Positions 25,688-38,769 of a stretch of DNA of 64,000 nucleotides are shown piece by piece. The position numbers and the translations under genes were made by a program. The notes under the pieces are model-generated. The model had not been told where the DNA came from, did no database searches, and was given only the letters and a program-made list of their open reading frames with translations. Each line of letters opens with the position of its first letter. The first letter of the stretch is position 1. Origin of the DNA: Streptomyces apocyni (GTDB lineage Bacteria; Actinomycetota; Actinomycetes; Streptomycetales; Streptomycetaceae); assembly GCF_009739465.1 (NCBI RefSeq), contig NZ_WHOM01000051.1, positions 62,001-126,000 of the forward strand. The letters are read 5' to 3'.

Positions 25688-27180
25688 GCGGCAGCCGTAC
25701 GAGCGGCAGCACCTTCGTCGGGATGCCCGCCTTCCCGGAGGCCGCGCACAACGCCGTCAACAACCCCACCCTGCGCGGCAACCTCCGCCACGCCACCCAC
25801 ACCATCCGCGCCAAGCGAGCCGACGCCGTCGCCGAGCTCTCCGACTGGGCGGAGCTGAGGGAGGCCGGGAAGCAGATCAAGGACCATACGCTCCGCCATC
25901 TCGACCGCTACCTCGTGGAATTGGAGGCGTCGGTGACGACGGCGGGCGGCACGGTCCACTGGGCCGCTGACGGCGACGAGGCCAACCGGATCGTGGCCCG
26001 GCTCGTCCAGGAAACGGGTGAGTCGGAGGTCGTCAAGGTCAAGTCGATGGCCACCCAGGAGATCGGTCTCAACGAGGCGCTGGAGGCGGTGGGCGTCCGG
26101 GCGTACGAGACGGATCTCGCCGAGCTGATCGTGCAGTTGGGCAAGGACCGGCCGTCGCACATCCTCGTTCCTGCCATCCACCGCAATCGCGGCGAGATCC
26201 GGGACATCTTCCGCTCGGAGATGGGCGCGTGGGGCCGCCCCGCCCCTGAGGGCCTCACCGATGCGCCGACCGAGCTGGCCGAGGCGGCCAGGCTCCACCT
26301 GCGGGAGAAGTTCCTGCGGGCCAAGGTGGGAATCTCCGGCGCCAACTTCATGGTGGCCGAGACCGGGACGCTGGTGGTCGTGGAGTCCGAGGGCAACGGG
26401 CGGATGTGCCTGACCCTGCCCGAGACGCTGATCTCGGTCGTCGGCATCGAGAAGATCGTGCCGACCTGGCGGGACCTGGAGGTCTTCCTGCAGACGCTGC
26501 CACGCTCGTCGACGGCCGAGCGGATGAACCCGTACACCTCGATGTGGACCGGTACGACGGATGGCGACGGACCCCGCGCGTTCCATCTGGTGCTGCTGGA
26601 CAATGGGCGCAGCGACACGCTCGCCGACGAGGTGGGCCGCCAGGCGTTGCGCTGCATCCGGTGCTCGGCGTGTCTCAATGTCTGCCCGGTGTACGAGCGT
26701 GCTGGCGGCCACGCCTACGGTTCGGTCTACCCGGGCCCGATCGGGGCGATCCTGAGCCCTCAGCTACGGGGCACGGGCAGCGCGGTCGACGCCTCGCTGC
26801 CGTACGCCTCCTCGCTGTGCGGGGCCTGCTACGACGTGTGCCCGGTCGCCATCGACATCCCCGAAGTGCTCGTCCATCTGCGTGAACGGGTGGTCCAGGG
26901 CGGGCCGGTGACACGCGACGGGAGCAAGGTCGTGCTGAGGCCAGCGAAAGGGCACGGCGCCGAGCGGGTCGCCATGCGGGCGGCACGCTGGGCATTCAGC
27001 CGACCGGGGGCCCTGCGCGCCGGTCAACGGGTCGCTTCGCGTACGCGTCGGCTGCATCCGCGGTCGCTGCCCGGCCCCGGCAGGGCGTGGAGCGCGACCC
27101 GGGATCTGCCGCCGGTGCCCGCGGAGTCGTTCCGCGACTGGTGGCAGCGTACGAAGGGCGGAGAGGGCGGAGCCCAGTGA
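25684..27180 (+). CDS. lutB: L-lactate utilisation Fe-S protein LutB
   Basis: 498 aa from ATG 25684 (ATGA overlap with lutA). The N-terminal half is the LUD domain (AVNNPTLRGNLRHATHTIRAKR, KVKSMATQEIGLNEALEAVG, GISGANFMVAETGTLVVVESEGN). Two 4Fe-4S ferredoxin clusters follow: CIRCSACLNVCPVY and CGACYDVCPV. The C-terminal tail has TRLHPRSLPGPGRAWSATRDLPPVPAESFRDWW, as in other LutB proteins. It is the central electron-transfer subunit of the lactate-oxidising complex. Confidence 0.94.
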   Translation: MSGSRTSGSTFVGMPAFPEAAHNAVNNPTLRGNLRHATHTIRAKRADAVAELSDWAELREAGKQIKDHTLRHLDRYLVELEASVTTAGGTVHWAADGDEANRIVARLVQETGESEVVKVKSMATQEIGLNEALEAVGVRAYETDLAELIVQLGKDRPSHILVPAIHRNRGEIRDIFRSEMGAWGRPAPEGLTDAPTELAEAARLHLREKFLRAKVGISGANFMVAETGTLVVVESEGNGRMCLTLPETLISVVGIEKIVPTWRDLEVFLQTLPRSSTAERMNPYTSMWTGTTDGDGPRAFHLVLLDNGRSDTLADEVGRQALRCIRCSACLNVCPVYERAGGHAYGSVYPGPIGAILSPQLRGTGSAVDASLPYASSLCGACYDVCPVAIDIPEVLVHLRERVVQGGPVTRDGSKVVLRPAKGHGAERVAMRAARWAFSRPGALRAGQRVASRTRRLHPRSLPGPGRAWSATRDLPPVPAESFRDWWQRTKGGEGGAQ

Positions 27181-27872
27181 ACCGAGTGGATCGAGTGGAC
27201 CGAGTGAGCAGCAGGGAGCGGGTTCTGGGGCGGGTGCGGCGCGCGCTCGCCGACGTACCACGGGACGACGGCACGCCGTATGAGGGGGCGGTCGCGCGCG
27301 CCTACGTCGCTGAGCACGGCGACCGGAGCGTCGAGCAGACGGTGGACCTGCTCGCGGTGAACCTGGCGGACTACCGCGCGATCGTGCACCGCTGCGCGGC
27401 GGCGGATCTTCCGGCGGTGGTCGCCGGGATGGTGGCCGCGCGGGGCGCGAAGACCCTGCTCGTCCCCTCGGGTCTGGACCCCGACTGGCTCTCGGCGACC
27501 AATGCTGAGCGCGTCCCGGACCGAGCGGACAGCAGCCTTACGGAACTTGACCGGGTCGACAGTGTGATCACCGCGTGCGCGGTGGCGATCGCCGAGACAG
27601 GCACGATCGTGCTGGACGGAAGCCTGGACCAGGGCCGTCGCCGTATCACCCTGGTCCCCGACCACCACATCTGTGTGGTGCGGGTCCCCGACCAGGTGGT
27701 CTCCGCTGTCCCGCAGGCTCTTGAACGCCTGGACCCGACACGCCCGTTGACCTGGATCTCCGGCCCGTCGGCGACCAGCGATATCGAGCTGGACCGGGTG
27801 GAGGGGGTGCACGGGCCGCGCTCTCTTGAAGTGGTCCTCACTTTCAACAACCCCTTTCCTAACCCCTTGTAG
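27177..27872 (+). CDS. lutC: L-lactate utilisation protein LutC
   Basis: 231 aa from GTG 27177 (GTGA overlap with lutB). LUD domain: SSRERVLGRVRRALADVP at the start, TACAVAIAETGTIVLDGS, RRRITLVPDHHICVVRVPDQVV and the closing GPSATSDIELDRVEGVHGPRSLEVVL, which is diagnostic for LutC. The first residues (NRVDRVDRV) come from a short 9-base DNA repeat; the ATG-less core begins a few codons later, so the exact start is open. Third subunit of the LutABC system and last gene of the rhamnose operon. Confidence 0.93.
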   Translation: MNRVDRVDRVSSRERVLGRVRRALADVPRDDGTPYEGAVARAYVAEHGDRSVEQTVDLLAVNLADYRAIVHRCAAADLPAVVAGMVAARGAKTLLVPSGLDPDWLSATNAERVPDRADSSLTELDRVDSVITACAVAIAETGTIVLDGSLDQGRRRITLVPDHHICVVRVPDQVVSAVPQALERLDPTRPLTWISGPSATSDIELDRVEGVHGPRSLEVVLTFNNPFPNPL

Positions 27873-27926
27873 AAGTGTGTGCGAACTCGTAGCCTGCGCG
27901 CATCGCCAAGGTCAGGGGGTCTCCCC

Positions 27927-29141
27927 GTGAAGCGCACGTCGCGTGACATCCGTACCTCCAACCGCTACCAGGTCCTGCGCCAGTTCATCGCCCACTCCCC
28001 CGCGTCCCGGCAGGAGTTGGCGGCGGCGACCGGGCTGAGCTCGGCCACGGTGGCCACCCTCGTCGGGGAGTTGGTCGAGCTGGGTCTGGTTACGGAGGTC
28101 GGCTTCGTGGACTCCGGGGGCGGGCGGCCACGGGGCCTGGTCGCCCTCAACACCGAGGGCGGGGCGCTCGTCGGCGTCGACATCGCCGAGACGTACGTCC
28201 ATGTCGAGCTGTTCGACCTGGGGTTGAACGTCGTCGCTCGCTCCGAGGAGCGGGTGCGGCCCGGGGCGCGCGGTCCCGAGGAGGTCGTCGCCCTGGTCGT
28301 GGCGGGCGTCCACGCGGTGACGGCGGAGCTGGCCGACGGCCACCGGGTGCTCGGGGTGGGGGTGAGCGTTCCGGGGCAGGTGGACCGAGAGGGCGGTCTG
28401 TCGGTGTACGCGCCGAACTGGGACTGGCATGATGTGCCGCTGCTCGACGCCCTGTCGGGTCAGCTCGCCCATCCGCTGTACCTCGACAATCCGCTGCACG
28501 CCTGCACGGCGGCGGAGCTGTGGTTCGGGGCGGCGCGCGGCCGGAGTGACGCGGTGGTCGTCAATCTCGGCACGGGCGTGGGCGCCGGGCTCGCCCTGGG
28601 CGGGGCGCTGCATCGCGGGGTCAGTAACAGCGCGGGCGAGTGGGGGCACACCACGCTGGTCCTCGACGGGCGGCGTTGTCACTGTGGCGGCCGCGGCTGT
28701 GTGGAGACGTACGTCGGGGCGCCCGGCATCATGCGCAGTCTGCGGGAGCTGCATCCGGACAGCGCGCTGTCGCGGTCTGGGGACGACCAGACGGCGGCCA
28801 TCGACGCGCTGGCCCGCGCCGTCGCCGACGGCGACCCGGTGGCCGTCGCGACGCTTGGGCACACCGCCCGCTATCTGGGCGCGGCCCTGGCCAATCTGGT
28901 GAACCTGCTCAACCCCGAGGTGATCATCCTGAGCAGCTGGGTCGCCGCCCGGCTCGGCGAGCCGCTACTCGACGCGGTACGCGAGGCGGTGGCCCGGCAC
29001 GCCCTGCGGCGGCCGCTCGCCGCCACGGAGATCGTCCTCTCGCCCATCCCGACTGACCCGGTATGTCTCGGCGCGGCGACGTTCGCGCTCGAAGGCGCCC
29101 TGACGCATGTCCGCACCCCCCTGGCCAGGAGCCGCCGGTAG
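27927..29141 (+). CDS. ROK-family transcriptional regulator
   Basis: 404 aa from GTG 27927, with GGGGG eight bases before. An N-terminal winged helix (SNRYQVLRQFIAHSPASRQELAAATGLSSATVATLVGELVELGL) is followed by the ROK sugar-kinase-like domain: VGVDIAETYVHVELFDL, GVGVSVPGQVD, VNLGTGVGAGLALGG, and the ROK zinc motif CHCGGRGCVETY. It is upstream of, and on the same strand as, the importer/beta-galactosidase operon. Twin palindromes in the gap (29161-29208) are its likely binding sites. The ligand would be a sugar taken up by that importer. Confidence 0.9.
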   Translation: MKRTSRDIRTSNRYQVLRQFIAHSPASRQELAAATGLSSATVATLVGELVELGLVTEVGFVDSGGGRPRGLVALNTEGGALVGVDIAETYVHVELFDLGLNVVARSEERVRPGARGPEEVVALVVAGVHAVTAELADGHRVLGVGVSVPGQVDREGGLSVYAPNWDWHDVPLLDALSGQLAHPLYLDNPLHACTAAELWFGAARGRSDAVVVNLGTGVGAGLALGGALHRGVSNSAGEWGHTTLVLDGRRCHCGGRGCVETYVGAPGIMRSLRELHPDSALSRSGDDQTAAIDALARAVADGDPVAVATLGHTARYLGAALANLVNLLNPEVIILSSWVAARLGEPLLDAVREAVARHALRRPLAATEIVLSPIPTDPVCLGAATFALEGALTHVRTPLARSRR

Positions 29142-29160
29142 TTCCCGCCGGTCCCTGCCC

Positions 29161-29174
29161 TTCGGGATACCGAA
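29161..29174. promoter_or_regulatory. Palindromic operator 1 of the ROK-linked operon
   Basis: TTCGGGATACCGAA, inverted arms TTCGG/CCGAA around a short centre. It shares 12 of 14 positions with the copy 34 bases downstream. Confidence 0.6.
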
Positions 29175-29194
29175 TCCCTCTGCGTATCAGTGCA

Positions 29195-29208
29195 TTCGGC
29201 ATCCCGAA
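29195..29208. promoter_or_regulatory. Palindromic operator 2 of the ROK-linked operon
   Basis: TTCGGCATCCCGAA, arms TTCGG/CCGAA. Start-to-start distance from copy 1 is 34 bases, about three helical turns, so both would face the same side. It lies 59 bases upstream of the binding-protein start. Confidence 0.6.
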
Positions 29209-29266
29209 CAGCTTCCGTAATCACGCACAGTCCATGGTTCGCTCGCCTCAAGACAAGGACGTCACG

Positions 29267-30520
29267 ATGCCCCCACGTAGCTCCTTCGACCGCCGCGCCT
29301 TCCTCCGGGCCGCTGGCGGGCTCGCCGCCCTCGGCGCGCTCGGCGCCTGCGGGTCCAACACCGGTCGCGGGGGCGGTGGTTCGGGCGACCTCACGCAGTA
29401 CTTCCACGCCTACGGCGAGGAGGGGACCCAGCAGGCGATCAAGCGGTACGCCAAGGCGTTCGGCAAGGCTGATGTGCGCACCCAGTGGATCACCGGGTCC
29501 AACTTCGAGAGCAAGCTCTTCTCGGCGTTGCTGTCCTCGGACGCGCCGGATGTGTTCGAGTTCCACCCGCAGATACAGCTGGTGAAGGCCGAGCAGATCG
29601 TGCCGCTCGACGACATCATCGAGCCCGTCAAGGACGACTTCGTCGAGGCCGACCTGACGTCGCACACCATGGACGGGAAGATCTGGGGCGTCCGGATGAT
29701 CGACGACCCGAAGTTCCTCTACTACCGTAAGTCCCTGCTCGACAAGGCGGGCCTGAAGCCTCCCGGCACGCTGGACGAGCTGGTCGAGGCGTCCAGGAAG
29801 CTCACGACCGACAAGGTGAAGGGCCTCTTCCTCGGCAACAACCTGGTCGATGTCGCCCGCCCGCTGATCTGGGGCTCCGGCGCCGACCTGCTCACCGAGA
29901 AGAACGAGATCGCCTACCACACCGACGCGTTCGCCGCGACGCTCGGCACCATGCGCACACTCTTCAAGAGCGGCAGTCTCCTCCTGGACGCCCCGGCGGA
30001 CTACTGGGACCCGTCAGCCTTCAACCAGGGCCTGGCCGCGATGCAGTGGTGCGGCATGTGGGCCATGCCCGCCATGCAGAAGGCGCACGGCGACGACATC
30101 GGGATCATCCCCTTCCCCCAGTGCGCCGACGCGGGCGGACCGTCACTGATCAACGGTGGCTGGTCCATGTTCGTCAGCGCCAAGGCCAAGGACGTGGACC
30201 TGGCCAAGGAGTACGTGAAGTGGCTGTGGATCGACCAGACCGAGTACCAGGAGGACTGGGCGCTCAACTACGGCTTCCACATCCCGCCGCGCAAGTCGAT
30301 CGCCGCGAAGGCCGACAAGCTGAAGACGGGACTCGCCGCCGAGGGCGTCGAACTGGCCGGGAAATACGGGCGGTTCGACAACCCGCACTGGACGCAGGCC
30401 ATGATCACCGCCGTCGAGAAGGTCATCGCCGACGCCGTACGCAGCGGGATGGCGCCCGAAGCCGCGCTCGACAAGTGCGACAAGACGGTGAACCGCGAGC
30501 TCACGTCCCTCTTCGGATAG
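29267..30520 (+). CDS. ABC sugar-binding lipoprotein (ROK-linked importer)
   Basis: 417 aa from ATG 29267 (AAGGA nine bases upstream; ATG 29234 is also in frame). The N-terminus is a Tat-type lipoprotein signal: DRRAFLRAAGG, a hydrophobic stretch and the lipobox ALGACG. The body is a family 1 solute-binding protein (DAPDVFEFHPQIQLVKAEQIVPLDD, KFLYYRKSLLDKAGLKPPGTLDE, GGWSMFVSAKAKDVDLAKEYVKW). It delivers a carbohydrate to the two permeases that follow directly. The operon context with GH2 and DUF2264 suggests a galactose-containing oligosaccharide. Confidence 0.92.
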   Translation: MPPRSSFDRRAFLRAAGGLAALGALGACGSNTGRGGGGSGDLTQYFHAYGEEGTQQAIKRYAKAFGKADVRTQWITGSNFESKLFSALLSSDAPDVFEFHPQIQLVKAEQIVPLDDIIEPVKDDFVEADLTSHTMDGKIWGVRMIDDPKFLYYRKSLLDKAGLKPPGTLDELVEASRKLTTDKVKGLFLGNNLVDVARPLIWGSGADLLTEKNEIAYHTDAFAATLGTMRTLFKSGSLLLDAPADYWDPSAFNQGLAAMQWCGMWAMPAMQKAHGDDIGIIPFPQCADAGGPSLINGGWSMFVSAKAKDVDLAKEYVKWLWIDQTEYQEDWALNYGFHIPPRKSIAAKADKLKTGLAAEGVELAGKYGRFDNPHWTQAMITAVEKVIADAVRSGMAPEAALDKCDKTVNRELTSLFG

Positions 30521-30533
30521 GGCGGGCTCCGCG

Positions 30534-31493
30534 ATGTCCACCCCGACCTCCCCCCGTGGCGCGCCTGGCATACGTCGCGTACGTGGTGTGCGGGGCCCCA
30601 CGCTCCACTTCTGGCTGTTCACCGGGCCGTTCCTGGTGGGCCTGGTGATCTTCGTGTACGTGCCCATCGTCTGGAGTGCCTGGCTCAGCTTCTTCGAGGC
30701 CCGTTCCACGGTCACGCCCAGCGAGTTCGTCGGCTGGGACAACTACGTCCAGATGCTGACCAGCGGTGGCTTCGTCAAGAGCCTGGGCACCTTCACGGTC
30801 TTCGCAGCCATCGTCGTCCCGGTGACCTGGGCGTTCTCGCTCGCCCTCGCGCTGATGGTGAACCGGCTGCGGTTCATGCGGGCCTTCTTCCGGTCCGTGT
30901 TCTTCCTGCCCACGGCGTGCAGTTTCGTCGCGGCCTCCCTCATCTGGAAGATGTCCATCTTCAGCGGGGTGCGGTTCGGCCTGATGAACACGGTCCTCGG
31001 CTGGTTCGGCGTGGACACCATCGCCTGGCTCGCCGACCCCCACCCGCCCTGGTACTGGCTGGTGATCGTGACCGTCCGGCTGTGGCTTCAGTCCGGGTTC
31101 TTCATGATCCTCTTCCTGGCGGCACTGCAGAACATCCCGAGGGAGCTGTACGAGGCGGCGGCCATCGACGGGGCCAAGTCCGGCTGGCAGACGTTTCGGT
31201 ACATCACGCTGCCGCAACTGCGGGCCACGTCCACGGCGGTGGTGCTGCTGTTGCTGATCGCCGCGTACCAGGCCTTCGACGAGTTCTTCAATCTCCTCCC
31301 CAAGGCCACCTGGGGACAGCCGCCCCTGGTCGACCTGTACTACACGGCGCTCGGCGAGAACCAGGACTACGGGCGCGGCAGCGCGGGCGCGATGATCCTG
31401 ACGGCCCTGATCTGTGCGGTGACGCTCCTCCAGGGCAAGATCATGGGGTTCGGGCGCGGCGATGAGGAGTACACGGCCAAGGGGGGCAAGTGA
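30534..31493 (+). CDS. ABC sugar permease, MalF type (ROK-linked importer)
   Basis: 319 aa with six predicted membrane helices. The cytoplasmic EAA motif for contact with the ATPase is ELYEAAAIDGAKSGWQTFRYITLPQL. It begins 13 bases after the binding-protein stop and overlaps the next permease by four bases (GTGA). No ATPase gene is in the operon; in Streptomyces the shared MsiK ATPase commonly powers such importers. Confidence 0.93.
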   Translation: MSTPTSPRGAPGIRRVRGVRGPTLHFWLFTGPFLVGLVIFVYVPIVWSAWLSFFEARSTVTPSEFVGWDNYVQMLTSGGFVKSLGTFTVFAAIVVPVTWAFSLALALMVNRLRFMRAFFRSVFFLPTACSFVAASLIWKMSIFSGVRFGLMNTVLGWFGVDTIAWLADPHPPWYWLVIVTVRLWLQSGFFMILFLAALQNIPRELYEAAAIDGAKSGWQTFRYITLPQLRATSTAVVLLLLIAAYQAFDEFFNLLPKATWGQPPLVDLYYTALGENQDYGRGSAGAMILTALICAVTLLQGKIMGFGRGDEEYTAKGGK

Positions 31494-32359
31494 GCCGCGT
31501 TCACCTGAGCGACGAGGGTCGTGTCCGCGCGAGGCAACGCGCTTCGGGCAGCGCGGGGCTGTATCTGGCCGTAGGTGTCTGCGCCCTGCTCTTCCTCGTC
31601 CCCTTCTATCTGATCGTCCGCAACGCGCTGTCCACGGACGCCGAGATCACCGGCGAGAACTGGCAGTTCTTTCCCACCGATCTCCAGTGGGGCAATGTCA
31701 CCGAGCTGTTCGGCGACGAGACGGTGCCGTTCGGCCGCGCCCTGTGGAACTCCACTGTCGTGGGCGTCGCGCACACCATCGGCACCCTGTTCGTGTGTTC
31801 CCTCGCGGGCTACGGCCTCGCCCGTATCCCGTACCGACACGCCAACAAGGTCTTCTACGTGGTCCTGGTGACGCTGATGGTCCCGACGGCCGTGACCTTC
31901 GTGCCCAGCTTTGTGCTCGTCTCGTCGCTCGGCTGGGTGTCCAGCTTCCAGGGGCTGATCGTTCCGGGCCTGTTCAGTGGCTTCACCTGCTTCCTGTTCC
32001 GCCAGTACTTCCTGGGCTTCCCCAGGGAACTGGAGGAGGCGGCGCGCGTCGACGGGCTGAGCTATTGGGGCTCGTACTGGCGTGTCGTCGTGCCGAACTC
32101 GCTGAACTTCTTCGCCGCCATCGCGACCATCACGTTCATCAGCGGCTGGAACGCCTTCCTGTGGCCGCTGGTCATCGGGCAGGACCAGGAGGCGTGGACC
32201 GTACAGGTGGCGCTCTCCGCGTATATGACCAACCAGACCGTCAACTTCCATCTGATCTTCATGGCCACCGCGGTTTCCCTTCTGCCCCTGCTGTTCGTGT
32301 TCCTCTTCCTCCAGCGCTGGCTGGTGCAGGGGATCGCGCAGACGGGCATCAAGGGCTGA
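31490..32359 (+). CDS. ABC sugar permease, MalG type (ROK-linked importer)
   Basis: 289 aa, GTG start overlapping the upstream stop. Six membrane helices; EAA motif ELEEAARVDGLSYWGSYWRVVVPN. The closing RWLVQGIAQTGIKG is the usual MalG end. Partner of the preceding permease. Confidence 0.93.
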   Translation: MSRVHLSDEGRVRARQRASGSAGLYLAVGVCALLFLVPFYLIVRNALSTDAEITGENWQFFPTDLQWGNVTELFGDETVPFGRALWNSTVVGVAHTIGTLFVCSLAGYGLARIPYRHANKVFYVVLVTLMVPTAVTFVPSFVLVSSLGWVSSFQGLIVPGLFSGFTCFLFRQYFLGFPRELEEAARVDGLSYWGSYWRVVVPNSLNFFAAIATITFISGWNAFLWPLVIGQDQEAWTVQVALSAYMTNQTVNFHLIFMATAVSLLPLLFVFLFLQRWLVQGIAQTGIKG

Positions 32360-32373
32360 ACTCACTGAACTGG

Positions 32374-37266
<4,893 letters not shown>

Positions 37267-37295
37267 CGGGCGTCGGGCGTCGGGCCTCGGGCGGG

Positions 37296-38690
37296 TCAGC
37301 CGTCCGGCAGGGCGAAGTCGGCGACCCTGATCGGTGAGGGCGTCGTACCGCTGGACGTCTGCTGGTAGAGCACGGAGAGGACCGTCCCCTCCTTCCCCTC
37401 CTTCCCCTCCTTCCCGTCCTCCCCCTCCTTCAGCCGGAGTTCGTCGACGACGACCTCTCCGAACGCGCGCAGGTCCGTCCCGTCGTACACGACCCGCCAG
37501 TCGCGCCAGGCGGATGCGGCCGACGCGGCGACGATCGTGCCCTTGGGCAGGACGGCGTACGCGTGGTCGTGGCGGTCGAACACCAGGCGGGTGCGCTGGG
37601 TGGAGCGTGGCGGCTCGGGCAGCTCGGTCGTGTGCCACCGCCCGTCCGTCGCACGGTGTGTGTGAAAGACGCGGGCGTGCGCGGCACGGTCGGCGGCGTA
37701 GTCGGTGACGTACGGGGCGAGGCGTGGCGGGACGTAGGACCACAGGGCGTGCGGGCGGCCCTGGGAGTCGACGGCCTGGCTCTCCTGGTTCATCAGGGCG
37801 TGGTCGGGGGCGAGCGGCACGACGATCGTGCCGGTGTCGGCGACGGATACGAGGTCGCCGGTGCCGGTGGCGGCGACGGTGTGCTCGGTGTCCTTCCAGG
37901 TGCGGCCGTGGTCGGGGCTGGTGACGTAGCACAGGTCGTGGTTGGCGATGCCGCCTGGCGCTCGCATCACGGCCGCGTGCTGTTCACGCCAGGTGAAGAA
38001 GACATGCAGGGTGCCGTCGGGCCCGTAGTCGCAGCCGTGTACGTACATGCTGCGTGCGGTGGAGGTGCCGTGTGCGGTGGTGTAGGTGCCGGTGGAGGCG
38101 GAGATCGCACCGAGGTCGGTCCAGCGTCCGTCGGCGTACTCGGCGAGTGCGGCCTGTCCGTCACCCGACACACCGCTGCGGTAGAGCAGTTGCAGGGCGC
38201 AGTCCGGGGCGATGAGGAACTGCGGATAGGTGAACTGGTCGGTCAGGGTGGCACCGCCGAGGGTCCGCTGTACGTCGCCGAAGCGGGCCGCCGTCCAGGC
38301 GCGGGTCTGGGGAGCGTCCGTAAGGCCCGGTTCGGACGTGACGGAGAAGAAGGCGTCGCTGTGCGCGTCCATGAGGAGATGGAGGCGGCCGTCGTCCGGG
38401 GAGACGCCGAGGCAGATGACGTTGTGGGAGTCGTCGTAGCGCAGCCGGTGCGGCAGGGCGACCCGCTGCCACGGCCCGTCGGGCAGGGCGCGCCGGGCCA
38501 CGGTGGCGCTGCGGTCGGCGGTGTACCAGGCGGCGTACTGGTGTCCCCGGTGGGTCAGGATGCCGTTCTTCTGGAAGGAGTTGTTGTTGACCAGGCCGTC
38601 GTACGACACGAAGTACAGGGCCGTCGCGTCGAGTGGGGTGTCGGAGATCAAGGTGACGGACGGGACCGATGGGGTGGAGTGGTGGGACAT
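37296..38690 (-). CDS. BNR_4 beta-propeller protein, possible polysaccharide lyase
   Basis: 464 aa without a signal peptide. The N-terminal two thirds match the BNR_4 pattern seen in lyase families PL24, PL25 and PL42: YFVSYDGLVNNNSFQ, LTHRGHQYAAWYTADRSATVARRAL, DDSHNVICLGVSPDDGRLHLLMDAHSDAFF. Those lyases use two histidines about 20 residues apart; here His89 (DSHN) and His110 (DAHS) are 21 apart. PL42 removes terminal L-rhamnose linked to glucuronate, which would fit this rhamnose-rich locus. The activity is inference. A Lys-Glu-Gly repeat near residue 420 (EGEDGKEGKEGKEG) comes from a 9-base DNA repeat at about 37385-37430. It is the last gene of the minus-strand operon. Confidence 0.8.
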   Translation of the reverse strand: MSHHSTPSVPSVTLISDTPLDATALYFVSYDGLVNNNSFQKNGILTHRGHQYAAWYTADRSATVARRALPDGPWQRVALPHRLRYDDSHNVICLGVSPDDGRLHLLMDAHSDAFFSVTSEPGLTDAPQTRAWTAARFGDVQRTLGGATLTDQFTYPQFLIAPDCALQLLYRSGVSGDGQAALAEYADGRWTDLGAISASTGTYTTAHGTSTARSMYVHGCDYGPDGTLHVFFTWREQHAAVMRAPGGIANHDLCYVTSPDHGRTWKDTEHTVAATGTGDLVSVADTGTIVVPLAPDHALMNQESQAVDSQGRPHALWSYVPPRLAPYVTDYAADRAAHARVFHTHRATDGRWHTTELPEPPRSTQRTRLVFDRHDHAYAVLPKGTIVAASAASAWRDWRVVYDGTDLRAFGEVVVDELRLKEGEDGKEGKEGKEGTVLSVLYQQTSSGTTPSPIRVADFALPDG

Positions 38691-38769
38691 GGTTCTCCGT
38701 TGGGGGCGGGCCCGGCTGGATGTCCGGGCCCGCCCCTCGGGTCAGCGGCGTCAGGTCAGCGGCGTCGGG

